64,000 nt of DNA from Brachycybe producta (taxonomy: Eukaryota; Arthropoda; Diplopoda; Playtdesmida; Andrognathidae). The number at the start of each line of letters is the position of its first letter. The stretch's first letter is position 1. Positions 37,240 through 50,323 of the stretch are shown piece after piece. Position numbers and translations under genes: made by a program. The notes under the pieces are model-generated. The model searched no databases and was not told where the DNA came from. It saw only the letters and a program-made list of their open reading frames with translations. The stretch lies in contig JAUPFP010000043.1 of the NCBI GenBank assembly GCA_036925085.1, positions 1,376,632 to 1,440,631 of the forward strand. The letters run 5' to 3'.

Positions 37240-37732
37240 AATATAAAAAGGGGGGAGAGGGGAAGGAATTCCATTGGCTTGTGTGTGTGTGTGTGTTTTG
37301 GTGGCCACTTTTCAAAGGTAATATTTTGACATTGGAAGTAGACTACAATAGAAACACAAACACAAAAGAGGAGAGAAAATTGTGTTATGTGGAAATACTA
37401 GTACAGTAGATTGCAATTTATATTTTAAAGTAGATAAAAAATATATTTATACAGGGTGGCAACATATAAATATTGTCAGTGAAGCAATTAAAGGATTCTT
37501 TCCTTGTTAAATGCAAATAAAAAAAAAAGATTGCAACAAAACTGAAATTAATGAACACACGATTAGTAAGCAGAATTTCTGCTTTGCTGCGTTTGGTGTG
37601 ACAAAAATCGTACATTTTGTGACGTCATAACGTGAAAAGTACATTTTGTATGAACAATGTGTGAATTAATTGACAAAATACAGAAGTGGTTCTGAAGTCC
37701 ACATCCATAATTTGTTAATAGAAAATTCTAGA

Positions 37733-38118
37733 GGTGGAAATGAATCCTAAATTTTCTCGAATCCGAATCCTAAAAGGTTCTCGAATCCTTCGAATCCTAT
37801 ATTATTCATTAAGAAATATACAAATATAAATGATATAATATTAAATATTAAATTATTAATAAAAAAAACAAGTGTGGCAGTCAGGGTCGACACAAGGTGA
37901 CATTGGTGATCCGGATACCACCGAAATTACAACAATCGTCGGGTTTTTTGTTGTTAGTGAACAAATTCTATAGGACGTCAATGGAGTTAAAAACTAATCT
38001 GACCAAACTTTTTAACAGTTTTTTAAGGTTAGGATTCGAAAGACGAAAAAAGTGCGAAGATTTTTCGAATATTTTTCAAGAATCGCGGGATTCAAAGATT
38101 CGAATGTCCCACATTCCT
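37733..38118 (-). mobile_element. GGGACATTCGAATCC element, copy 4
   Basis: Runs from CTAGAGGTGGAAATGAATCC to GAATGTCCCACATTCCTA, both ends reading TAG inwards, as in some hAT-type elements. Confidence 0.7.
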
Positions 38119-38296
38119 AAAAAAAATCCTTTTTTCTGTTATACAAAAAACAAGATGCAAAAATCAATGGCTATTTCAGTAGCTTTCTGTGTAATCACGA
38201 ATTGACATGGCTTAAAACGCTATTTATTGTACAGATTTTTTATATATACACGTATAGCAAAATTGCTCACTTTGAAAGTCTTCATAATGTGAAGAC

Positions 38297-38368
38297 TATT
38301 CCAGTCAAAGCTGCTTTTATAATAAAAGTCATAATATGACTTTCATTAAAGCAGCTTTGACTGGAATA
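38297..38368. repeat. Hairpin with 21-bp perfect outer arms
   Basis: TATTCCAGTCAAAGCTGCTT and complement at the outside; an inner AAAGTCATAATATGACTTT palindrome forms the tip. Confidence 0.85.
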
Positions 38369-38779
38369 ATAATGTGCAATAAAAGTAATAATAAAAATCA
38401 TAAATCCATAATAGTAATTATTATTTTTATTATGAATTTGATCATTTTGATTTTGAAATCACAAGTCACATATTGACCAGTGAATTTGAAACAATCTGTG
38501 AAAATAAAAGGTTGCAAAGTGTTTCACAAAGATAAAGCTACAAGGATTTGTAATAACCAGCTAATTGTCACAAGTAAACATTGTTACAGTTTTTCGCGGA
38601 TAAAAATAACCAACATTTTCTCCAAATTGGGTAAGTTTTTTGAGTTATCGATATTCTAGTGTTGTTTAAAATTATAATGTGGAACTGAATCTTCCTCTGA
38701 CGATGATTTTCACCCATACAGAAAAATCAAAGACCCTCCAAGATTTATGGTGAGGACAAATTTGACGTTTGTCATGTAA

Positions 38780-39210
38780 CAGGGGTGGCCAGCTAGCTAC
38801 ACTACCACTTTTGGAAGCCACATTTCAGGGAGGAATATTTGCAAGAGCCATTTGTTTATCTTTGATAACAAAACAAACAATGAGAAACTGTAAAATCAGT
38901 TGAAATTTTTTTAAAGTTTACACACAGATCTTCCCTTCCCCCCCCCCCCCCCCCGGCGGTCATCCTGATTCAGTCTCTCGCAGATGCGCCCCTCCCCCTT
39001 TTTCGGACGCCTGGAACCAATGAGACGGACTAAATTCAGCACACGTGATTCATTACGCCATTTCGTGGCTAAGAGTAGACATACGACCGCAACGGTAAAA
39101 GTCAGCAGTACATTAGTTCGTATAGATTACTAGGCGTGTGGCTTAATAGTACTTATTTGCATAAGAGCCGCACCACTCGCCGCTGGCGAGCCGCGCTATG
39201 GCCACCCCTG
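38780..39210. mobile_element. hAT-type element, CAGGGGTGGCCA ends
   Basis: 431 bp from CAGGGGTGGCCAG to TGGCCACCCCTG, a common hAT terminus. Contains a long C homopolymer near 38939-38954. Flanking 8-mers TCATGTAA and TCATAAAC match only partly. Confidence 0.75.
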
Positions 39211-39332
39211 TCATAAACTTGTAACTTATTTATTCATAGTTGTAACTTTCTTTCCCCCCCCCCCCCCCCAAGTGTAAAAAAATCATGAAACTTGATGTAA
39301 CACCTGTACTTGTAGACTTGTTACAAGTACAC

Positions 39333-39644
39333 ATCGCACCTCGGCTGGCAGAGTGGCACAACTAAAAAAATACTTTTGGGGGGGAAAATGAGGTTTAAGG
39401 CCTTGTTTCCATTGGGGTGAAAATTTAAAATCTTCAAAAAGTTCGTAGTGGAAACAAGGCATAAAGTTGCATTATTCTTTTCTATCTCAATCTATTGTAA
39501 AGGAGCCAACTAAATCGATATTGTTAAAACGTTTTTTGCACTTGAAAAGCTCAGCAAAGTAAGCCATGAATCAATCTTCACTCATTTCCCCCACAAAAGT
39601 GTTTTTTTTTTAATTGTGCCACTCTTCCAGCCGAAGTGCAATAT
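39333..39644. mobile_element. CGCACC element, copy 3, with small nested insertion
   Basis: Starts ATCGCACCTCGGCTGGCAGA and ends in TCTTCCAGCCGAAGTGCAAT. A ~65-bp insertion at about 39399-39465, with GGCCTTGTTTCCA / GGAAACAAGGC ends, interrupts it; the other copies lack it. Confidence 0.75.
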
Positions 39645-39730
39645 AACTGTTAAATTGTGACTTGTCAATTTGAATGAAACAGGCCCCAGGAGCAGACTGG
39701 CCTATCGAACAATCGGGCATTTTCCCCTAA

Positions 39731-40198
39731 AGCCCGTTATACACCAACAATTATTTCTTAAATTAATTTATAAATGTGACATTGCATGTGTTATAACGAC
39801 GTGAATGTTAAATTATTTCTTCAAAGTGGCATTAATTTAGAAGATGTTCTATTTTTCTTAAATGATCACATCTATACTAGAGCGCTTTTTTAGGCTCACC
39901 ATCATTCTTATGTCATTTATAAAACTATATACGATGCGCTCTGCAACATACTGTATTTAGCACACCCTCTCTCCCAATTCTATTGTCTAGAAGGTCGCAA
40001 GGTTAAATATACGATAAACTGCCACACTACGCACTGTTCTGCGCACATTTTTTAAGGTAAAAATGTCCGAATACATTTACGAGTGTAGAACCACCAAGTG
40101 ATACTTTTAAACATTTTATTTACCAAATCATTGACGAAAAGATTCATAATTTAATTCACACAAATATTTAATACATAATTGATGGTGTATAACGAGCT
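39731..40198. mobile_element. Harbinger-like element, TAA-flanked
   Basis: Ends AGCCCGTTATACACCAACAA and, inverted, AGCTCGTTATACACCATCAA, with TAA on both sides (39728-39730, 40199-40201). Confidence 0.8.
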
Positions 40199-40390
40199 TA
40201 AGGGCCGTTTTTTTTTTACTTAACTCAATAAAAGTTTTAAACATGTGAAAGAAAAAAACAACAGAAAGATGATGATTTATAAAGGAATCCAAATCTAAAA
40301 TGACATATTTTTTTTTTGGGGGGGGGGGGATTTTTTAGGAGAATTTTCTTAAAATAAATTTTTTTCTTTGCTACTATCCATTGAAAGTTA

Positions 40391-40679
40391 TGCCGCAGTC
40401 ACACTAGGCTGGTTTCCCAGCCACTGGTTGCTGCTGGCTGGTTGTAGCGCTCTAGCAGCATAGTCTGAACTGCTACTAGCAGCTGCTTTCTCCAGCGGGC
40501 TAGTGATTTTAACAGCAGCTGGTGAAGTTGGACATGTCCAACTTTGGCAGCTACCAGCTGGTCATGTGAATCCCTTCCTGCTGCTGCCATCTAGTAAAAC
40601 GGCTTGCCATACCAAAGCAGCTGCTGCTTGCTATTGCTGCTAATAGCCAGCAGCAAACCAGCCTAGTGTGACTGCGCCA
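40391..40679. mobile_element. Harbinger-like element, CAGCAG-rich
   Basis: Ends TGCCGCAGTCACACTAGGCT and, inverted, TGGCGCAGTCACACTAGGCT, with TTA on both sides (40388-40390, 40680-40682). The interior is rich in CAGCAGCTG words. Confidence 0.85.
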
Positions 40680-41331
40680 TTAGTGAAAAACAAACAGCAA
40701 AAGAATTTGATACATTTAATTAAATATAGTTAAAAATGAAAATACAATCAAATAAAATTTGAATAAGAAAACAAAAGAGGGTGAAATTCTAGGCATTTTT
40801 TTTATAGTTTCTTACTCCTTAGGGCGGGGTAAAAATACTTAATTTTTCCCCCAGTCTTTTGGCCCTGCAATCATCACTTTTGTATAATATTATCTAATGA
40901 AACTTATGCAATACAATTTCAAAGGGTTAAATCGATTATAAGATTTGTATCTTATTTTTCTACTAAAGATATAATAATTATAATTGCTATAATTGAGCAA
41001 AGATAATCCGTTTCTTTGAATAGATATATATATATATTTGTAATCTTATTTTTAAACACCTTTACTCTTTCAATTTTTTTTTAATAATGTCACCTGATAA
41101 TAAAAAAAGTATTGCAAATAAAATGATTTCTTATCAGAATTTCACGGCGGGGGGTTTTTTTTTTTGCTTTTTCAATATTTACAACTGAACTAGAATTCTG
41201 TCTTCTTATTAAAAGGTGTGGGACACATTTGAAGCCAATGAACCTACTCCCCCTCCCAATCCACCCTTTTTATTTAATATAAATCTACCCCCTTAAACAG
41301 CAAAAGTTCTAATGGTCAAGTGACAATGTAG

Positions 41332-41530
41332 AGACAGGCATCTCTAGACAGCTTCAGAATTTTTTTGGCTCCGCCCTTTTATGAGCGTCATCCATTTCTA
41401 ATTGGTTGGTTACTGGGTCTGATGTCGCATGTCCCGCCATTTTTTATTTCTAATTGGTTGATATTTGGTCTGACGCTCATAAAAGGGCGGAGAGCCAAAG
41501 AAATTCTGAAGCTGTCTACAGATGCCCTGT
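41332..41530. mobile_element. Palindromic MITE, copy 5
   Basis: ACAGGCATCTCTAGACAGCT and complement at the ends; GGCTCCGCCC and GAGCGTCA core shared with the family. 9-bp flanking repeat ACAATGTAG at 41323-41331 and 41531-41539. Confidence 0.85.
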
Positions 41531-41991
41531 ACAATGTAGTGGGCCAAAGACTCCATCCACTCTCAGGTGGTTTTTACCTTTTTTTTTTTTAAAAAAAAAG
41601 GTTAAAAACCGAAAGGAATTTCTTTGTGTCTCCCACCTACGCACTTACAACTCTTTATTTTTTTTTTAAATAAAGATCAATTTAAAATCTTTTGAATCGT
41701 TTTTATTATTTAGAATATAAACAAATTAAAATGGGCGCCATTTTTTTTCTCTCCGACTAAATCGCGTGCAAATGTTTCCGGAATATCAAAACTATTTTGT
41801 TTTGATATTCTAGAAACATTTTGCATCTGATTTTAATAAATTTTTAATAAATTAATTAAATATAATATTGAGGTGCAACACAATTAGAAACTTATTTCTT
41901 CTTGAATTTGATTTTTCATATGAAATAATTAGAAAAGCGATTCGTAGAAACTCTCTTTTCTATTATTATTATTATTATCATTATGCAAAAT

Positions 41992-42456
41992 ATCAAGCAA
42001 ATGTTTCTCAATTTTTGTGCCCAAGGGGAAAAATTCTGAAGTAACAATTCCGTTTAAATCAACCAACAATTATATGAATTTTTCAATAAATATAAAAAAA
42101 ATACTGGTTAAAGGCTAGAATTATAGTAGTTGTATGATAGTCACCAGATATCTAGCCTCTAACTAGTCTTTTTGATTAGACAAAAAGCCATAACTGCAGT
42201 TGCTCTAATGATGAGAAGCAGCTAGTTGGGCGCAGCCAGAAAGTTTGTTCTGATTGGTTATTTAGGTTTGCTACGCGTTTGATGCTGTTTGTTATTGGTC
42301 TGATGCTCGCAAAAGGGGCGGGGCCAACAGAGGTTTTCTGGCTGCGCCCAACTGCGAGCCCAACTGCCTGTCTAATGATGATGATCTTCACAATTGGCAC
42401 TTGAGCCACAAATTGAGAAACACTTGCTGGATATTGCTTAAAAATCCGAGTCCTAA
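41992..42456. mobile_element. AAGGCTCGGATTTT element, copy with nested palindromic MITE
   Basis: The left end is worn; the right end is ATCCGAGTCCTAA. Interrupted by the MITE at 42214-42370. Confidence 0.7.
42214..42370. mobile_element. Palindromic MITE, short copy 6
   Basis: 157 bp with TTGGGCGCAGCCAGAAA and complement; perfect 10-bp flanking repeat TCTAATGATG at 42204-42213 and 42371-42380. Confidence 0.85.
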
Positions 42457-42839
42457 TTATTATTATTTATTACTTATAGTAGTTAAAGCTAGTTAAAAAG
42501 ATTTCTTTTTTTGTAGTTAGAACTCGGAAGTTTTAAATTATATTTATTTATTATTGAATGAAAGAAAGCAAAATGTTGAAGAAAGGGTTAATTAGAAGCC
42601 ACATTGAGATGATTACTAATGGAGATTAGTCACCAACGTAAAAGTTTTTTTCTTCTTCTAGAGATTAGAGAAACAAAAGGAAATAACAAACGGGTAAATA
42701 TTAATATCGATTAAAATGATAATTTTAATTGAATATGATTTTCAGTATCATAAATAAACATTAAACACAATTAGAATTTTAATCTTTTGTGTTTTCAATT
42801 TAAACAATGTATTTTTTCTTTCTTTCTTCAAATGTTAGA

Positions 42840-43090
42840 GGCCCAATCCACATCAACCTAAACAAAACACAAAAGTTGCAGGAATGTTTCAGAATTGTCG
42901 CTAATTGTCGACAAATTGGCGACATATCTAAAACATTTCTGCGACTTTTGTGTTTTGTTTTGTCTGCAATTTCACAAACTATATTCCATGTCCCGCCGGA
43001 AGTCGGTAAACATAAAAAAGTTTGTATTTTGTCTCTGTGCCTGTTCAACAACAACAACAGAACAGTTGCGGAGCTTATGTATTGTAAAAA
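42840..43090 (+). repeat. Repeat shared with UBE2K intron (52955-53170)
   Basis: Shares GATATATCTAAAACATTTCTG-like words, TGTTTTGTTTTGTCTGCAAT and CATGTCCCGCCGGAAGT with 52955-53170, same orientation. It has a loose inverted structure of ACAAAACACAAA / TTTGTGTTTTGT. Not coding, despite overlapping frames on both strands. Confidence 0.7.
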
Positions 43091-44444
43091 CCAAAGTTTA
43101 TCATCTAAAAGACAGTTCACCTAAACAATTACACCGAAACCAAATAGGCCTATTCTTAAATGTTTTTTTTTCTTCACCTAAATGTGACAATACACCTAAA
43201 CACCAATACCTCCTTTGATCTCTAAATTCTAACACATGTTGAAAGTTATTTAATTAAATTTTACAACTTTTCAATTTATTTTCACAACTTTTCATAAATT
43301 TCATGAAATATTTCAACATAAAATAAATTTCATGAAATTGCCCATCATCACTACATATGACTTGTCTTATTACTTTTCTGTAACCAACCTCTCTCTCTCT
43401 CCACCACCCTTTTGATCTCTAAATTCTAACACATGTTGAAAGTTATTTAATTTAAACTTTTGAAAAATTGAAAAATTTTAATGCAATATAAAATTCTTGT
43501 TTAAAAAAAAACACTGCACAAATTCGACAAATTGGATATAACTTGTTGAAACAATCACATTCAATGCTGAGAGATTGGCAAGATGCTGAGATTTCATAGA
43601 AATAAACACATACCTAACCTTAAATATATTAATTATTTTAACCTATATATATTTTAATTTAAATTCCATTGTAATGTGAATATAAAATACATTTTTTTTT
43701 TCCAAAAATTTCTTACCTGATCGAAATAAACTGCTAGCATCATTTTATTTATTTGGTAAATGAATGAAACGGCCCAAAAAAAATAATCAAAAATATGCAA
43801 CAACTAACTGTTATTATGATTATTATATTAAATCATTACATTAAAATCTCAAAACAAAAAGTATATATTAAAAGAAGAAGCGTGTTCATTGAAGCGCGGT
43901 TACCAGGTGACTGGGCCAAAAATGCAAAAAGAGCGAACTTTTTTTGTAAAAATTTTTACAATGTAATAACAACAAAAAAAAGATGTTTGCGTCCCGTCCC
44001 ACGCTGAAACAGTCCCGCTTATTTAAATTCGGCTGTTTCAAGAGCGATAGTGACGTCACGGTTCCTCCTCTCTCTCTCTCTCTTTCTTTCTCATACACAC
44101 ACACTCTTCCAATCATTATACTGTACTAGGACTAGTAGACACACTATTACATGTATTAGGCCTACACTATGGTAATATGTGTGTCACATCGTAGCTCGAT
44201 ATTGACCCACTTTTTTGAGTCCGACATCTGCCAAAATAACACGATTCAAAGACAAACTTCATATTTAGCTCTATGTAATTTAATACACTGCCATCTTACA
44301 TGTAAGAGGGGTTTTACAGGGTGATTATATTGATTTATTAAAGATTAAACACTCTGTATAAACAACTAAAAGAGAAACTTCATTTTTACTGAATATTTGT
44401 GGGGGAAAAAACAAAACTTTTAACTTCATCACATTTAACTACAT

Positions 44445-45178
44445 CACAAATTTACTTTGAAAAATCTCCGCAAAGAACGCTAGCATCGTTTTTCTATTGA
44501 GCCCATAGACCTAATGTTAAAGAAAAAATGTTAATTTTTAAAATACACAGCAGTCGCGGCGGCAATGTGTTTATTTTTCATATTTAAAGTTGTCCAATTT
44601 TGATGGTTCAAAGTGCAATGTGCACCTTAAATATATGCTGATCTAGTGATCGAATGACTGAAAATTGGTAATTGCGGTTCTATTTTTAAAAACTATTTCA
44701 AAATTGCGAATTTTTAACTCTTATGTTAAACTCCGAAACTCCAAATAAGAAGAAAAAAAAAACATCCATTAAAATGCTAGTAAAAATAAGTAAAAATATG
44801 TTTTTAAAAAACCACAATTAAACCACAGTGAAGCTAACACATTGGCGCACGTGTTCATTTTTTTTTCTGATTTTTTAAAATTATTTTTAAGTATTCTACG
44901 AGCATTTTAATAGATTTTTTTGCTTAACGAGCGCTTACTCAATGGAGTTTAACATAAGAGTTAGAAATTCGCGATTTTGAGTATATTTAAAGTGCACAGT
45001 GCATTTTGAACCATCAAAATTGGAGAACTTTAAATATGAAAAATAAATAATAAACATATTGCCGCCTTGAACTGTGTATTTTAAAAATTAACATTTTTTC
45101 TTTAACATTGGGTCTATGGGCTCAATAGAAAAACGATGCTAGCGCTCTTTGTGGAGATTTTTCGAAGTAATTTTGTAA
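44445..45178. mobile_element. ~780-bp foldback element, copy D
   Basis: Same arm motifs as copy C (CGCTAGCATCGTTTTTCTAT at left, complement at right). Termini ACTACATCACAAATTTACTT and AGTAATTTTGTAATGTA. Confidence 0.8.
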
Positions 45179-45188
45179 TGTAATACAT

Positions 45189-45670
45189 GTGTTGAATCTG
45201 TTGACTGTACAGAATAACATGCCAATCATAACAAGCAGTGACATCATAAGGTATAAATGTGACAATTTTATGACTTTTTCTGTAATGCATATCCCCCTGG
45301 TTATTCAGCAGTTTTAGAAGACGAACAGTAATGTAAAATTGAAAGTGCTCTAGAAACTAGAAGGGTGTAGCTAGTATTTTCATGTTAATATCTTTCAAAA
45401 TAAATTTTTTTTTATAGACAAACAATTTTAAAAAAATATTGTAGGCCTATTCTTATAAAAAGTTGTCATTTTCAAACTGAAATAAAAAGCTTATTTTAAA
45501 AAAGACATCAATGCTACTCTTCTAGTTTCTAAAACACTTTTTCATGTTTTTCTTTAATTTTTGCGCCTTTAAGATAGAATAACCAGGGCCTCTCATCTTA
45601 TGATGTCACTGCCTGTGCCTTGTTATTTTATGATTGTCATATTATTCTGTACAATCAACAGATTCAACAC
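45189..45670. mobile_element. GTGTTGAATCTGTTGA inverted-repeat element
   Basis: Ends GTGTTGAATCTGTTGACTGT and, inverted, GTGTTGAATCTGTTGATTGT; internal CAGTGACATCATAAG and complement. About 480 bp, 10 bp after foldback copy D. Confidence 0.75.
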
Positions 45671-45937
45671 TACTCAGTGACATGACATTGAATTGTCATA
45701 TTTTAGTTCTGTGATAGGTCCTATCACAGAAGCAAATTACAAATTATTATTATGAGCTATATTCATCATATGTCTGTCATTGACAATCATAAAATATCTT
45801 CGCACAAATTATCACAATTTTATGATTTTTTTTTTCCTGTAACGAGGACCCAGAGTTCCTAGAGACATTTAAACTTTAAAATACCTTAAATAATGCAAAA
45901 GTTTCATTCTTGACACTAATTTAGTTAAAATAGGTTT

Positions 45938-45989
45938 CTCTCTTTCTATTTCTCTTTCTCTCTCTCTTTCACTCTCTCTCTCTCTTTCA

Positions 45990-46034
<45 letters not shown>

Positions 46035-46303
46035 TCTTTCACTCTCTCTCTTTCTCTCTCTCTTTCACTCTCTCTCTCTCTCTCTCTTTCACTCTCTCTC
46101 TCTCTCTCTCTTTCACTCTCTCTCTCTCTCTCTCTTTCACTCTCTCTCTCTCTCTCTTTCACTCTCTCTCTCTCTCTCTTTCACTCTCTCTTTCACTCTC
46201 TCTTTCTCTCTCTCTTTCACTCTCTCTCTCTTTCACTCTCTCTCTCTTTCACTCTCTTTCTCTTTCACTCACTCTTTCACTCTCTCTGTCTCTCTCTCTC
46301 TCC
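45938..46303 (+). repeat. CTCTCTCTTTCA minisatellite
   Basis: About 365 bp of pyrimidine-only (TC)n with regular TTTCACTCTC interruptions, followed at once by non-repetitive sequence. The apparent Glu/Arg-repeat frame on the minus strand is an artefact. Confidence 0.9.
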
Positions 46304-47259
46304 AGACAAATTGATTTTGTAATTGATTTCTTTATTTGTTGTGAGTCGTTTTCGGCACTTTTCTAAGGAATCATTGTTTACAAAGTGAGTGTTTTTCTTT
46401 GTATTTATTTATGTTGAATATATGTATCCCTATGTGTTTTTTTTTTGGTGTCACATATAGGCCTAATGTGTTTTTATTTCTCAGACTGTACACATTTGTG
46501 TATTTTTTTTAAAATATATTTCCGTAAGTTTGTGCGTCATTTTAATTAGCAATTTATACACAACTTTTTTTTTTTTTTTGGTTTGTTAGTAATTTAATAT
46601 GCTGAGAAAAGAAACATTTCCATTCGTAAGCTAGGTACAGACGTTCAATTTTGGCTTGTCAATCCTAGGGCGTGGAACCACCCCTTTCCAGAACAGACAC
46701 ATTTTTGTTTTGTTTTTTTCAAAAATGGAAAAATGAACAATTAATTAGTAAAACCTAGAAAAAGAAATATTCGCTATTGTGCCACATAAAAAAATTCAAA
46801 AGAAAACCAAAGCATGGACAAACCAGTCTTGATCGTGTGTATCCGGCCTTAAAGCAGGTATTTTACTTATTAGCAAAAACCATTATTATTGTACTGTATA
46901 GTAGTTTCAGGTTTGTTATAATCAGAACCGAGAAATTCGGAAAGAAAAAAAAAAAAACACCAAAAATCGTCATTTTCTACGGAGCCCTGTTCAGGACATA
47001 AGATATTTTTTGTTATCTTGTCCGGACGAGATACTAAGTCGGGGCTGAATGAAAGGATGAACATTGTAGGGTAACTCTAAAACCCGAAACAGAATGCATA
47101 TAGAATTGGCGGCTCACTATACTTTTTTTGTAAAAAAAAAAATCACATGATTTAATTTGAAAAATGGTTCTGTTGTTCCGCATGACCCATGTTAGTACAT
47201 TGTTCAGCCAATTCTATATTCATTTTTGTAGGTGCACACAGGCCCTAGGTATAAAGGTC

Positions 47260-47800
47260 CTTGTCTCGATTGATTCGTGGTCCATTCTCTGATATCGTAA
47301 CTATGAAATAACTCATTCAATGGTCCGGTGGCTAAGCAACGCCACAGTAGTAACTCTTTTTACCGTTACCCAACCTATGGCACCCGTAGTCATTTTTGAC
47401 CAAGTTCGGTCAGTTTTGACTACGGTAGGTCACAAGTGGGCCCGGGGTTGCCCATCCCCATGCCGGGTCCTAACCGACCGGGATCGGCAGACGCTTTTTC
47501 GACAGTAAAAAGAGAAGAGTTACGCCTCAGGGGAGTAAACATCCCGACAAAATTATGACTTATTTAATGTAATTTTGATGGTTTTGTTCATTAAACATGT
47601 AACTCGACAATCTGCATTATTGTCTTCATTCATTCTCTTCTCTACAATTGCGTTCACGGAAAATACCAAAGGGAACGACCCCAGCACCATTCGGAATCAA
47701 GCCTAAGTCATTTGCACTCTCAGCGTAAGGCGGTGGTGTCCGCCCCAAACTAAGAGGATCTAGACTTTAGTCCAGTAACAGGTGCTCTACACCTGTTACA
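47260..47800. other. GC-richer structured region of unknown nature
   Basis: Stands out from its AT-rich surroundings. It has self-complementary stretches (GGGCCCGGGGTTGCCC, ATCCCCATGCCGGG; GTAACAGGTG and CACCTGTTAC at about 47775-47799) and no long reading frame. Could be a retroelement end, a SINE-like RNA-derived sequence or a non-coding RNA. Confidence 0.3.
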
Positions 47801-49799
47801 TAATCTTGGCATGATTCTTACGTGTAACATATACTTAGAAATTAATTTTGTTAAATATTATTTGAGTTAACTTGTCATAGAAAAACAAGGACTTTATTGT
47901 AAGAAATTTTTCCAAGTGCACAACCCAATTTTAATTTATCATTAATAGATTATAATTGCTAATCTTAATTCAGTTAGCTCACTTTTTTTTAAGAAGAAAG
48001 CTATGGATTTCTCACATTTCTTTTGAACTTAATCTATTTTAGTCCTGGATGTGTCTTAACTTACAATCCAACATTATTACAAGAAACAATTCAAAATGAG
48101 TAAAAAAAAAATCTAATTAATGATTATTTAATTTTTTCTAGGTGCACACTTTGAAATTGCAAGTGCACAATCTGTCTCCTGTATAAAAAAAATACTGCTA
48201 TGATTGTCACACTCACCAAACTAATATACCTTGTACACACACATGAGTTAAATGAATTCAAATTAAATGTGTTTAGGTTAATTATACGGAATCCAGTTAA
48301 GGACACATGAACACCAAATAAAAATTGACTTTATTATTAAAATATTTTAAATTGAAATACTAAATCAATATTTTACTGTCAATAGTTTATATATTTATAT
48401 TTAAGTATTAACTCAATATTTTCAAGATTATTAACTGAATAAATTGAATTTGATATATTGTTCGTTTGTCCTTCCCGGGGCTCTGTAGAACCCGTTTATT
48501 ATTTAAATGCATTTAAACTATCAGGTCTGTACTAGATACAAGTGTGTGATCAATGGTGACATGTTCTTAATGTTATTTAGCAATTTATTGCTACATGTCT
48601 TCAACTCTTAATTTAAAAATCAATATAAAAAATAATAATTTACCTTTCATCCATTATTATACAGAAAGAAGAGAGAGAGAAGAAAAAAACCCCAGTGTTA
48701 CATTTATTATAAGTTATAACCTTGATATGAATAATAAATTTGTTACAGTTTCCGATCAATACTTTCCAATATGTATGAATGAATGAATGCAATGCCAACT
48801 CATCTCAATGAGTATAATATAGTAGAAGGCTTACGAATGACGTATGCATAATGATGATGACGTCATCGCAGTTTGTGCGTGTATACATTGTATGTGTGTG
48901 TATATGTCCGCCAAAAAAAAAACGTTAAAAAAAAAGAGCCGCTCACTAAAAAATAAAAGATCGCTCAATAAATATTAGACCTACTAAGAGCGCTTTATAA
49001 GCAACGCCTTTATCGTTGATTCATTATAAGAATCTTATAATAATATATTGTATACTATGCAGACATGTGCGTATACCTCATCGGTAAAGTCAGTAAACAT
49101 CATGTTAGTTACGTCACTAGGGGGAGGGAATTACTCGCTATCAGTTTCCCCGCCAAAAAAAAAAATGCTCCCCCTTTGGCTTTACTGCACAACACCAAAT
49201 TTAATACCAAAAAAAAATCACCTTTACATAATTAATGTCTTAAATTAAAAATCAATAATCGTATTATATTTAAAATAAATATTAGATTTCTTTGTCAGGC
49301 TGTATATTAATATGTTAGATGGTAATAGTGGTTTTATAAATTAATTATTAAAAAAAATGCCAATAGATAAAATCAATAAAAAATGGCTTTTCATACTTAC
49401 CATTTAGAAACATCATTAATATTGTTTAAAATGAAAAATAATGATTCATTTACGTTTTGATGGCTCATATATAATTATATTTTTACCTGTTTGTGGCTTT
49501 TTTTTCTCCTTTCTGATGATGATGGCGAGCAAAAAGAACACATAAGAGAGACAGATGCCAAAAAAAAAATTAAGACATCTTTTACTTTCTCTATTGAATA
49601 CGCCGAAATAGCCGAAAAAAAAAACGTGTTTTTCTGCTTCTAGCGGAGTACGTGATGCCCTCTATTGACAATTATCAGAATAAAAAACGATAAAACCAAT
49701 TCTATGGGGTTCACATTAGTGCAGCAAAAAAACAAAGTCTTATCGTAAAGACACTAACTATTTTTGTCTTCTATTAACGATTTGACGCACAACTTTTTT

Positions 49800-50110
49800 A
49801 AAGATATAGAAAAGTGCACTAATATGGTGGCTCAAATCCTTGTATATTTGAATACACACATCTGCCATATTAGTACACTTTATGTGTATCGTATAAGCTT
49901 TCAAAACGTCACGTACCTTCCCTATATATAATAAATTCAATCATAACAATGAAGATATTGGTAAGTGTACTAATATGGCGGCTAAAATCCTTGTATATTT
50001 GAATAGACCTATCTACCATATTGGTATACTTTATGGGTTTCTTATGAAGCTTCCAAAACGTCACGTATATTCTCTAAATCTAAAAAATGCAATCATAACA
50101 AAGTGCCGCC
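49800..50110. repeat. Two-copy ~155-bp tandem duplication
   Basis: Units at about 49800-49955 and 49956-50110 share ACTAATATGGYGGCT, AATCCTTGTATATTTGAATA, CATATTRGTAYACTTTATG and AAAACGTCACGTA in the same order. Confidence 0.75.
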
Positions 50111-50323
50111 ATCTATTGGCTATTCTTAAAAACTAGATTTATTTTTTTATTGATAAATTTACATACAGATATAAATTTGATATAACTTTTTAAATGCTAT
50201 TTCTTTTCTCTGTCAAAAGGATCTGACCAAACTTTCATTCCTGAAAGAAATACAGATAAAATATATTTAAATTCTTAATAAAAACCAAGTTTCTTTTAAG
50301 TGACTTTCAGATGATATTATTCA

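Larger units (their letters stand above)
33965..50323. other. 16-kb stretch without a recognised gene
   Basis: Could contain the 5' exon(s) and promoter of the TRIM gene, but I could identify none. It is filled with transposons and satellites, the clearest listed separately. Remaining parts are AT-rich sequence without codon-like structure. Confidence 0.5.

Noticed and set aside
38700..38766. Possible exon reading ESSSDDDFHPYRKIKDPPRF followed by GTGAGG
   Set aside because: A stop lies 12 nt upstream in frame, with no acceptor or ATG between; no partner exon found.
42807..43218. Overlapping ~105-residue frames on both strands
   Set aside because: They lie in an inverted-structure repeat also found in a UBE2K intron; no family resemblance.
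45869..46162. Glu/Arg/Ser-repeat frame on the minus strand
   Set aside because: Translation of a simple (TC)n minisatellite.
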